From: Opitutaceae bacterium
Lineage (GTDB): Bacteria; Verrucomicrobiota; Verrucomicrobiia; Opitutales; Opitutaceae
Assembly (NCBI GenBank): GCA_005786775.1
Contig: SYDD01000371.1
Span: 1 to 37,765 of the forward strand
Reading direction: 5' to 3'
DNA length: 37,765 bases
Positions 1-7,122 of this stretch are shown here, piece by piece (positions within the stretch are counted from its first letter, which is position 1; each line of letters begins with the position of its first letter). Both the position numbers and the translations under genes were made by a program. The notes under the pieces are model-generated. The model saw only the letters and a program-made list of their open reading frames with translations. It was not told the origin of the DNA and did no database searches.

Positions 1-432
1 ACGTTCGCATCAACCAACTCTCCTTGGCCTTGCTGCACTTGTTCAAACGCCCCCTGCCAGAGGTTTTTGAAGGGGGGGCGGCGCGGCGGCGGCCTTCAGG
101 GCGGCCGCCTTGGCCGCGGACGCGGCCTCGCGCTCACGCTCAATATCCTGCCGGCTCTTCACAAAGACGCCAGAGGGAAGGTTGACGCGGGGCGGACCGG
201 ACTCGGGCGCCGGGGCCTCCGCCGGGATGGCCGCGGTCTCGGGAGCGGCAGCCACCGCGACTGGACGGCGCGCTGCGAACTCCTCCCGCAGCGACGCAGC
301 GCTAATCTTGTCCACGGTACTCGAGACCGACTTGACGTCCTGGCCGATGATCCGGCGCTCCTTGAGCAGCGCCATCATCTCCTTATTGTCCAGGCCGAGC
401 TCCTCGGCGAGTTTGTGGATGCGGATGCTCAT
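1..432 (-). CDS. infB: Translation initiation factor IF-2, N-terminal part, frameshifted and cut by the window edge
   Basis: The first 50 or so residues (MSIRIHKLAEELGLDNKEM and following) match the IF2_N domain, and an Ala/Pro-rich linker typical of IF-2 follows. IF-2 is the GTPase that brings initiator tRNA to the 30S subunit; the G domain would lie beyond the left edge. The ATG is at 432, 24 bases after the nusA stop, the usual nusA-infB order. The open frame stops early, with TGA at 43-45, after 129 codons. The cause is visible: a run of seven G (72-78 on the plus strand). With six G the frame reads PPFKNLWQGAFEQ and stays open to the window edge. Since infB is essential, a sequencing or assembly error is the likeliest reason. 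Confidence 0.9.
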
Positions 433-456
433 GCGTTCGGACCTGGACGCTACGGG

Positions 457-1689
457 TTACTGCGCCTGCGCGGCGACGCGCTGAATAACGAGGGCGGCTT
501 CCTCAGGGCTGAAGCCGGAGCCTTCAAGGTCCGCCGACTCCACCCCTTCAAAAAGTTCGAGCGAGACGAAGCCCGCCTTGACGAGTCGGAGGGCGAGGTC
601 CTCGGTCACCCCGAGGCCGGCGACCAGCTTACGTTTCGCATCGCCCTCCGGGTCGGCGCCGACCGCGCGGAATTCTTCGATGTCGATCCGCCAGCCGACC
701 AGACGCGAAGTTAGGCGAGCGTTCTGTCCTTTGCGGCCGATCGCGATGGCCAGGTCGTCGTTGGCGACCCGCAGCAAGATGCGGCGGGACTTCTCGTCGA
801 GGACGATCTCCCGCGGCACCGCGGGCTTCAGGGCCTCGATCACCATTTCCCGCGGATCCGCGTAGAACTTGATAATGTCGATCTTCTCTCCGCCCAGTTC
901 ACGGACGATCGTCTTCACCCGGGCGCCGCGCGCGCCGACACAGGCGCCCACCGGATCGACCTTCGAGTCGGTGCTGGTGACGGCGATCTTCGTCCGGTAA
1001 CCCGGCTCGCGGGCGAAAGCCTCGATCTTGACCGTGCCGTCGGCCACTTCGGTGACCTCGAGTTCGAAGAGACGGCGGACGAAGCGGGGGCTGGCTCGGC
1101 TCAGGACGATCTCGGGCCCGCGCGGCGAACTTTGGATCTCGAGGAGCAGGCAGCGGATGCGCTCGCCCGGTTGGTACTCCTCGCCGGGAACCTGTTCCTT
1201 GGCGGGCATCACCGCCTCCGCCTTGCCCAGATCGATGAAGAGGTCGCTGCGCTCGCGGCGCCGCACCGTGCCGGTGACGATGTTGCCGACCTGGTCCTTG
1301 AAATCGTCGAAGATGCGGTCCTTCTCGAACTGCCGCAGCCGCTGCATCACCGCCTGCCGCGCCGTCTGCGCCGCGATGCGCCCGAGCGAGGAGGGGTCGA
1401 TCGCCTTCTCCAGCACCTCGCCGATGACGGCGCCGGGCTTCAGGGCCTGCGCCTTCTCGACGTGCAGCTCCGTGCGGGGGTTGCTGACCGAGTCGACCAC
1501 CTTGAGCAGGCACCAGGCCTGCAGCTGGCCATTGCGCGGGTTGATGTCGATCCGCAGCTCCTGGCCCGAACTGATGCCCTTCTGGGCGGCCGTCTTCAGG
1601 GCGTTCGCGATCGTCGCGATCATCTCGGCGCGCGGGATGCCCTTTTCCTTTTCCATATACTCAAGGACGGAGAGGATTTCGCTGCTCAT
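457..1689 (-). CDS. nusA: Transcription termination/antitermination factor NusA
   Basis: A protein of 410 residues with the NusA layout. The N-terminal RNA-polymerase-binding domain covers about 1-130. An S1 RNA-binding domain follows at about 134-190 ([18 protein letters not shown]), then two KH domains at about 200-340 ([42 protein letters not shown]). A single short helix-hairpin-helix tail covers about 350-410. NusA binds RNA polymerase and modulates pausing, termination and rRNA antitermination. It lacks the duplicated acidic repeats of the roughly 495-residue E. coli protein. It is cotranscribed with infB. The usual upstream partner rimP is absent: a divergent pseudopilin lies upstream instead. 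The start is ATG at 1689, preceded by an attenuator-like leader. Confidence 0.96.
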   Translation of the reverse strand: MSSEILSVLEYMEKEKGIPRAEMIATIANALKTAAQKGISSGQELRIDINPRNGQLQAWCLLKVVDSVSNPRTELHVEKAQALKPGAVIGEVLEKAIDPSSLGRIAAQTARQAVMQRLRQFEKDRIFDDFKDQVGNIVTGTVRRRERSDLFIDLGKAEAVMPAKEQVPGEEYQPGERIRCLLLEIQSSPRGPEIVLSRASPRFVRRLFELEVTEVADGTVKIEAFAREPGYRTKIAVTSTDSKVDPVGACVGARGARVKTIVRELGGEKIDIIKFYADPREMVIEALKPAVPREIVLDEKSRRILLRVANDDLAIAIGRKGQNARLTSRLVGWRIDIEEFRAVGADPEGDAKRKLVAGLGVTEDLALRLVKAGFVSLELFEGVESADLEGSGFSPEEAALVIQRVAAQAQ

Positions 1690-1717
1690 GGGAGTATGGA
1701 CTTGCGGGAAAGTTGGG

Positions 1718-1762
1718 AAAAAAAAAGCGGGCCGCAGGGCCCACTTTCCGGAGAGAGAGTGG
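1718..1762 (-). promoter_or_regulatory. Attenuator-like structure in the nusA-infB leader
   Basis: Read on the minus strand, a short GC stem (GGGCC at 1738-1742 with GGCCC at 1729-1733, loop of 4) is followed at once by nine T (1718-1726), the form of an intrinsic terminator. It lies 28 bases before the nusA ATG and downstream of a predicted promoter, so it could only act on the nusA transcript. An upstream hairpin (CCACT at 1758-1762 with AGTGG at 1741-1745) shares two bases with the terminator stem, so the two may be alternatives. The stem is only 5 bp, so its strength is uncertain. Confidence 0.5.
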
Positions 1763-1775
1763 AGGAGAACCGTGG

Positions 1776-1804
1776 AGGATTCGGCTCGCCTCCGGGATTG
1801 TCAA
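1776..1804 (-). promoter_or_regulatory. nusA: Predicted sigma-70 promoter for nusA-infB
   Basis: On the minus strand there is a perfect -35 hexamer TTGACA (1799-1804), a 17-base spacer and a weak -10 AATCCT (1776-1781, 3 of 6 matches). Transcription would begin near 1769, giving a leader of about 80 bases that contains the attenuator-like hairpin. The support is the -35 and the spacing; the -10 is poor. Confidence 0.45.
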
Positions 1805-1916
1805 GCCCGTCGCCCGGCGCGCGTTCGCGAGGGCAAAATCTGCTTGAGCCCGGGATTTTTCGCCGAAACCCTCCACCGCTTCCTCGCGTCTTCTTACCTG
1901 CACCCTTACCTCGCTT

Positions 1917-2726
1917 ATGACCATTGCCCGCCCCGCCCCCAGCCTCGGAGCCCCCGCCCACCGCCCCGGCTTCACGCTGATCGAGCTGCTCACCGTTATC
2001 GCCATCATCGGCATCCTGGCCGCCATCGTCATCCCGACGGTCGGCACGGTGCGTGAGAAGGCCCAGCGCGCGGTCGATGCCAACAACCTCCGCGAGGTCC
2101 TCAAGGCCGCGCAGATCTACGCCGGCGACAATCAGGACCGCCTGCCCGACCCGATCAACATCGCGAACTCGGTGCTCAACGCCCCCCAGCTTGCCTGGAA
2201 GTGGCCCGGGATCCTCGCCAAGAACAACATCCTCACCGATCCGACCTTCTTCTTCTCGAAGAACGACCCGGCCTTCAGCGGCACCTTCCCGACCTTCATC
2301 ATCCAGCCGTCCAACCAGCGCAACACGCTGCACACCTCCTTCACCTCGGGTCGCTCCCCCTCTTGGGAGTTCGTCGGCGGCGTGAAGATGAGCGACCAGG
2401 CAACCACCCCGGTCATCTACACCCGCGGACTTCAGACCAACGGTCTCTGGAGCGAGACTTCCGGCGTCTACAAGGCGACCGGTGGGTACATCGCCTTCCT
2501 CGGCGGGAACATCGCGTTCTACCCGGACACCAACAACCCGTCGCCGTTCGTCTCCAACAACCCGACTTCGACGAGCACCACGCGCCCGAACAACATCCGG
2601 CAGGCGGTGCCCTTCAACGTCACGAACGCCAACCTCAGCGCCCGCATCTACGGCATCCCGCCCGCCTCGGGCGCGGCCGGCATGATCGGCACCGCCGGCG
2701 GCACCACCGCCCAGCGCGGGCCCTGA
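1917..2726 (+). CDS. Type II secretion/type IV pilin-like pseudopilin
   Basis: A protein of 269 residues. After a leader of about 17 residues comes the prepilin peptidase site and hydrophobic helix GFTLIELLTVIAIIGILAAI, with the conserved Glu at +5. The prepilin peptidase should cut after the Gly, and the helix anchors the protein in the inner membrane or in a pseudopilus. The remaining region of about 220 residues is rich in Asn, Thr, Ser and Pro, with no domain I recognise. Verrucomicrobia and Planctomycetes encode many such stand-alone proteins; their roles are mostly unknown. No other secretion genes are adjacent. A strong terminator follows, so it is probably monocistronic. No clear Shine-Dalgarno sequence precedes the ATG. 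Confidence 0.88.
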   Translation: MTIARPAPSLGAPAHRPGFTLIELLTVIAIIGILAAIVIPTVGTVREKAQRAVDANNLREVLKAAQIYAGDNQDRLPDPINIANSVLNAPQLAWKWPGILAKNNILTDPTFFFSKNDPAFSGTFPTFIIQPSNQRNTLHTSFTSGRSPSWEFVGGVKMSDQATTPVIYTRGLQTNGLWSETSGVYKATGGYIAFLGGNIAFYPDTNNPSPFVSNNPTSTSTTRPNNIRQAVPFNVTNANLSARIYGIPPASGAAGMIGTAGGTTAQRGP

Positions 2727-2857
2727 GCCCACCTTGGCCGGCCCGGCAATCGCCTCAACCGCGGATCCGGACTGATTTAGGGGTAAAACCCTGCAACTCA
2801 CTCCTCCCGGACTCAGGCAAGAAATCAGCCCGGACCAAGCCGTCTCTACCCACTCGA

Positions 2858-2892
2858 CCCCCGCGGACCGGTTCCGCGGGGGTTTTCCTTTT
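2858..2892 (+). terminator. Intrinsic terminator of the pseudopilin gene
   Basis: A perfect 10-bp stem (CCCCCGCGGA at 2858-2867, TCCGCGGGGG at 2873-2882) with a 5-base loop is followed by a T-rich tail. It lies about 130 bases after the pseudopilin stop codon. Confidence 0.9.
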
Positions 2893-3309
2893 ATTACCCA
2901 AAAAATTACCAATCAATAATTAACCGAATCCGGCGGCACCAAGTCACCCTGCCGGAATGGAGCCATCGGGGTCGCGCCTGGACCCGGCGGAAGCTCGAAA
3001 AACCGGCGGATGAGGCGGAAATTGAAGGAGGACTGGAGGCACACTGGAGGCACCCCGATAGCGGGACCGCGGGACCGCAGTCCAGGGATAAAACTAGGGT
3101 CCAGAACCCAGATGCGCCCCCCGCCTCCGATCCGGCCGTCGATGCCCCAGACCGCGTCCGGAGCAATCTTTCCCCGCCGGGCCTCGGCGGCCGCGGGAAC
3201 CCCGCGTCAAGCGGTCGTTATCCGGAATTCGCGCTCTCGGCATCCGCTTGCGGACCAAGGCGTTCTCTGCCTCCTTCGACGCTCCCCGCTTCCCTTGTCG
3301 ACCACGCTG
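2893..3309 (+). other. Intergenic region upstream of the pyrophosphatase gene
   Basis: An AT-rich patch (about 2893-2930) gives way to GC-rich sequence. The reading frame of the downstream gene stays open back to 3010, but the translation there is low in complexity and unlike any pyrophosphatase, so the first 300 bases are treated as untranslated. The stretch contains short tandem repeats near 3032-3076. No convincing promoter, riboswitch or RNA gene was seen. Confidence 0.5.
3032..3076 (+). repeat. Two adjacent short tandem duplications
   Basis: ACTGGAGGCAC occurs twice in tandem (3032-3042, 3043-3053). A few bases later GCGGGACC occurs twice in tandem (3061-3068, 3069-3076). They lie about 240 bases upstream of the pyrophosphatase start. 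They could be slippage duplications or a repeated operator; nothing decides between these. Confidence 0.6.
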
Positions 3310-5082
3310 ATGACTCCCCCACGCGCTGCCACCGCCGCCGCTCCTCGTCAGGCACCTTCGCCCGTCGTCGGGAGCGTGACTTACGTGGTTGGCCACCGCA
3401 ACCCGGATGCGGACGCGATGTGCTCCGCGATCGCGTACGCCGCGCTGAAGGAGGCCAAGGGCGAGACCGGATTTGTGGCCGCGCGGTGCGGCAACTCTAA
3501 CGCCCGCATCGACACCATCCTCACGCGGTTTCGCGTTCCCCTGCCCCACTACCTCAGCGACGTCTCCCCCCGGGTGCGCGACGTGATGACGAGCGACGTG
3601 GTTCACGTGAACGAGCACGCGACCTGCGCGGAAGCCCTGGAATTGATCGACCGCCACCACGTGAGGATCCTGCCGGTGGCCAGCACGCGGCGCAAGCCGG
3701 TCGGCCTGATCAGCCTCGCGCAGCTGGGCGGCGTGTTTATCCCACGGGTCAGCGAGCCGCGCCTGATGCGGCAGGTGCACAGCTCGCTCGCCGCCATCGC
3801 GCGGGCCCTCAAGGGCCAGGCGATCCATTTGGTCGATGCGGAGCGGGTCGAGGATCTCTTTGTCCGGCTGGGCACGATGGACATCCGTTCTTTCTGGAGC
3901 ATCTCCGTGCGCGAGAGCATTCCGGCCGAGCAATCGATCATCATCGTCGGCGACCGGGGCGACGTGCAGCGACGCGCGATCGACCTCGGGATCCGGGCCT
4001 TGGTGGTCACGAGCGGTCTTCCCATCGAGCCGGAGGTCGAGGCCGCCGCGCGCGAACGGGGCGTCAGCATCATCTCCAGCCCCTACGACTCCGCGACCAC
4101 CGCGTGGGTCGTCCGTACCGCCTCCAGCCTCGAGCGGGTCATCGACCGCAGCTTCCTCACCGTCGACGCGGACACGCGGGTTTCGGACGCCCGCAAGCAA
4201 TTCGGGTTGAGCACCCAGGCCGTGCTGGTGACGGACGATGAGGGCCGCCTCGCGGGTATCCTGACCAAGAGCGACATCCTCAAGCCCGTGCGGACCCGGC
4301 TGGTGCTGGTGGACCACAACGAGCTGACGCAGGCCGTGCCCGGCGCCGATGAGGTCACGATCGTAGAGATCATCGATCACCATCGCCTCGGCAGCCTCAA
4401 CACCGCGCAGCCGATCCTGTTCATCAACGAGCCCGTGGGCTCCACCTGCACCATCGTGGCGGACCTCTTCCGGCGGGATGGGCTGCAACCCTCGCCGTCG
4501 ATCGCGGGGATCATGATGTCCGGGCTGATCTCGGACACCCTGCACCTGCAGGGCCCCACGACCACCGGCAAGGACGCGCTGATGCTGGCGTGGCTGGGGG
4601 AGATCGCGGGGGTCGACTCGAAGCAGCTGGCCGAGGAGATCTTCAACTCCGGCTCGGTGATCCTCGCGCAGACGCCGGACAAAGTCGTGCGCTCGGACTT
4701 CAAGGTGTACGAGGAGGAGGGCGTCCGCTTCTCGGTGTCGCAGGTGGAGGAGCTGGGGTTCGGCAACTTCGAGGGCAACGCGAAGGGGATCGCCCGCGCG
4801 ATGCAGGAGCTGCGCGACGACGAGCGCCTCGCGTTCGCGGCCCTGCTGGTCACCGACATCAACACCCAGAACTCCCTCCTGCTGGTGAAGGGCGAAAACG
4901 CGTTCCTCGAGCGCATCCGCTACGCCCGCCGGGAGCTGGATGACCTGTTCGACCTGCCCGGGGTGGTCAGCCGCAAGAAGCAGCTGATCCCGTACCTCAC
5001 CACCGTGATCAAGGAGATGGCCGCCGAGGGGAGCCTGGCGGCGAGCAAGAGCACCTCGCCGTTCGGCCGGCGCCGCCGCTGA
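3310..5082 (+). CDS. ppaC: CBS/DRTGG-domain family II (Mn-dependent) inorganic pyrophosphatase
   Basis: With the ATG at 3310 the protein has 590 residues. It hydrolyses pyrophosphate to phosphate in the cytoplasm. The DHH phosphoesterase core is clear: GHRNPDADAMCSA (28-40), VDHNE (334-338), DHH (356-358) and the C-terminal substrate-binding SRKKQ (554-558). Between the first and second metal motifs sits a regulatory insert of about 240 residues: one CBS half at about 87-140, a DRTGG-like stretch at about 155-265, and a second CBS half at about 270-330. This is the plan of the nucleotide-regulated CBS-PPases of clostridia, where AMP/ADP inhibit and ATP or diadenosine polyphosphates activate. 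Regulation here is inferred from that family. An upstream in-frame extension to 3010 was rejected. A phosphatase gene follows after 15 bases. Confidence 0.93.
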   Translation: MTPPRAATAAAPRQAPSPVVGSVTYVVGHRNPDADAMCSAIAYAALKEAKGETGFVAARCGNSNARIDTILTRFRVPLPHYLSDVSPRVRDVMTSDVVHVNEHATCAEALELIDRHHVRILPVASTRRKPVGLISLAQLGGVFIPRVSEPRLMRQVHSSLAAIARALKGQAIHLVDAERVEDLFVRLGTMDIRSFWSISVRESIPAEQSIIIVGDRGDVQRRAIDLGIRALVVTSGLPIEPEVEAAARERGVSIISSPYDSATTAWVVRTASSLERVIDRSFLTVDADTRVSDARKQFGLSTQAVLVTDDEGRLAGILTKSDILKPVRTRLVLVDHNELTQAVPGADEVTIVEIIDHHRLGSLNTAQPILFINEPVGSTCTIVADLFRRDGLQPSPSIAGIMMSGLISDTLHLQGPTTTGKDALMLAWLGEIAGVDSKQLAEEIFNSGSVILAQTPDKVVRSDFKVYEEEGVRFSVSQVEELGFGNFEGNAKGIARAMQELRDDERLAFAALLVTDINTQNSLLLVKGENAFLERIRYARRELDDLFDLPGVVSRKKQLIPYLTTVIKEMAAEGSLAASKSTSPFGRRRR

Positions 5083-5097
5083 CCGCCGCCCCGCCCG

Positions 5098-6702
5098 ATG
5101 AGCACGAATCCCCCGCTGCCGGCGCCGGGCGCCGCCGACTCCCTGGAGGCCTCGCTGCTGCGGGTGCTGATGGAGACCAGTCCGGACCGGATCTACTTCA
5201 AGGACCGGGAGAGCCGGTTCGTCCGCAACAGCCACGCGCACGCCCTCTCGCTGGGCGCGGCGTCCCCGGAGGAATGCGTCGGCCGGACGGATTTCGATTA
5301 CTTCGCCAAGGAGCACGCGGAGCGGGCGTTTGCCGACGAGCAGGAGATCATCCGCACCGGTCGCCCGGTGATCGCGAAGGTGGAACGCCTCACCCGGCGC
5401 GACGGCACGCAGGGCTGGGCCTCGAGCACGAAGATGCCTTGGCGCGACGCCGCGGGTCGGATCATCGGGACCTTCGGGCTGACGCGGGACATCACAGCCG
5501 CAAAGGAGGCGGAGGAGCGACTGAACGAGGAGCGGATCCTACTGCGCACCATCATCGACCATTTGCCCAGCCGCCTTTACGTTAAGGACACCGCCTCGCG
5601 CTACGTCCTCAACAACCGCGCGCACCTCGCGTCACTCGGGGCGAGTTCACCGGAGGAGGTGCGGGGCCGGACCACGCTGGACTTCTACCCCGGCGAGCGG
5701 GGCCGCCAGGCGCTCGCGGACGACCAGCAGGTGCTCGGCGGCGGCCCGCCGATCATCAACCAGGAGAAGTCGGATTTCGGGCCGGCGGGCGACGTGCATT
5801 GGTCGCTCGTCACCAAGGTGCTGTTGCGGGACGCGCGGGACCAGGTGGTGGGCCTGGTGGGCATCAGCCACGACATCACCCGGCGCAAGCGGGCCGAGGA
5901 GGAGCTGCGGCGGCGGAGCGCGGAAATGGAGGCGGACCTCGTCATGGCGCGCCAGGTGCAGGAGGCGTTCCTGCATCGCGCGCCCCCGTTCTTCCCGGGC
6001 GGGCGGACCCCGGGGCAGAGCGCGCTGCGCTGCAGCCACCTGTACCTGCCGACCACCACGCTGGGCGGGGACTTCTTCACCCTGCTCAAGCTCGGGGAAA
6101 GGCGCTGCGGCCTGCTCCTCTGCGACGTGATGGGCCACGGCGTGCGGGCGGGCCTGCTAACCGCGCTGCTGCGCGGCGTGGTGGAGGAGATGGGGTCCCG
6201 GGCGGGCGAGCCGAAGAACGTGCTGCAGGAGATCAACCGCAGCCTGATGCCGATCGTCGAGCAGACGCGCCAGCCGGTCTTCGCGACCGTGTTCTTCGCG
6301 GTGATCGACCTCGACCGCTGCTCGCTGGCCTACAGCAACGCCGGGCATCCGCCGCCGCTGCTGCGGGCGGCGGGGGGCGAGATCCTGCGGCTGGCGCCGG
6401 CCGATCCGGAGCCGGCGGCGGGCCTGCTCGGGGATTTCGCGTACAGCCGGCACGAGGTGGCTTTCCCGCCCGACAGCACCCTGTTGGCGTACACTGACGG
6501 GGTCTTCGAGGCGGCGAACGCGGCGGGCGAGTTCTTCGGGGTGGATCGCCTGCGGGACACCCTCGCGGGCGCCTCGGCGGGGGCGGTGATCCCGACGGTC
6601 CTCGAGCGGGTGCGGGCCCACTGCGGGCGCAGCGAGTTCGAGGACGACGTGTGCCTCGTGTGCCTCGAGGCGGACTTCGCCGCGCCGGCGGCTCAGGGCT
6701 AG
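5098..6702 (+). CDS. PAS-PAS-SpoIIE (RsbU-type) serine phosphatase
   Basis: A protein of 534 residues with two tandem PAS domains (about 15-140 and 150-270). Each begins with a similar KD..SR(F/Y)V.NN/NS segment and ends in a PAC-like ..DIT motif, which suggests internal duplication. A short coiled linker (RRKRAEEELRRRSAEME) leads into a PP2C-like SpoIIE domain (about 280-530) with conserved metal-site acids (GGDFF, DVMGHG, TDGVFE, DDVCLV). Such proteins dephosphorylate anti-anti-sigma factors in partner-switching pathways. No cognate anti-sigma or STAS gene is nearby, so the target is unknown. No membrane segment is visible, so a small-molecule or redox signal in the cytoplasm is likely. Spaced 15 bases after the pyrophosphatase, it is probably cotranscribed with it. 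Confidence 0.9.
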   Translation: MSTNPPLPAPGAADSLEASLLRVLMETSPDRIYFKDRESRFVRNSHAHALSLGAASPEECVGRTDFDYFAKEHAERAFADEQEIIRTGRPVIAKVERLTRRDGTQGWASSTKMPWRDAAGRIIGTFGLTRDITAAKEAEERLNEERILLRTIIDHLPSRLYVKDTASRYVLNNRAHLASLGASSPEEVRGRTTLDFYPGERGRQALADDQQVLGGGPPIINQEKSDFGPAGDVHWSLVTKVLLRDARDQVVGLVGISHDITRRKRAEEELRRRSAEMEADLVMARQVQEAFLHRAPPFFPGGRTPGQSALRCSHLYLPTTTLGGDFFTLLKLGERRCGLLLCDVMGHGVRAGLLTALLRGVVEEMGSRAGEPKNVLQEINRSLMPIVEQTRQPVFATVFFAVIDLDRCSLAYSNAGHPPPLLRAAGGEILRLAPADPEPAAGLLGDFAYSRHEVAFPPDSTLLAYTDGVFEAANAAGEFFGVDRLRDTLAGASAGAVIPTVLERVRAHCGRSEFEDDVCLVCLEADFAAPAAQG

Positions 6703-7122
6703 TGCGGCAGGCGGCGCTGCCCTCCCGAGGTCACCGGCGGATTCCCGTTTCCAGCGCGAGGGCGGCGAAGGGTTCCCCAAACCGCGACCGTGGACGCACC
6801 ACCAGATCAAGCCGTTGCCGACCGATCCGAGGGCAGCTCGGCAGTCCCGTCGCAATTGATTAGCGCTTGCCAACCTCGATCGGCCGCCGGAAAAGCTAAC
6901 CTGCCCGGTGCCCGCCCTGCCGCAAACTCCACGGCCCATTCCTCCGGGTTCCGCCTGAGTTCCCCATCCGCCGTTCCGCCTGACATTCCCACGCGCCCGC
7001 TTGACGAGTCGTCCTCCGCAGGACGGGCAAGTTTCAGCCATCCCGCATGGGCCGGCTGAAACCGACCGACCTGAGGCGATCCCGCGCTGACCCCGCTTCA
7101 AAACCCACCCAACTGCGCACCC
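6703..7122 (+). other. Intergenic region upstream of the TonB-dependent receptor
   Basis: About 420 bases without a credible gene on either strand; the long minus-strand frame here is a shadow. A small hairpin (GGCAG 6706-6710 with CTGCC 6717-6721) follows the phosphatase stop but has no T-run. A second (GTCCT...AGGAC, near 7009-7022) lies about 100 bases before the receptor. No cobalamin or other riboswitch signature and no clear sigma-70 promoter was seen. Confidence 0.4.

Noticed and set aside
3010-3309. Upstream extension of the pyrophosphatase
   Set aside because: Pro/Arg/Ser-rich and unlike the family; the GHRNPDAD motif sits 28 residues from the ATG at 3310, as expected.
3094-5316. 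A 740-codon minus-strand open frame
   Set aside because: It lies fully opposite the pyrophosphatase gene; its translation is His/Arg/Asp-rich and resembles no family. It is a high-GC shadow.
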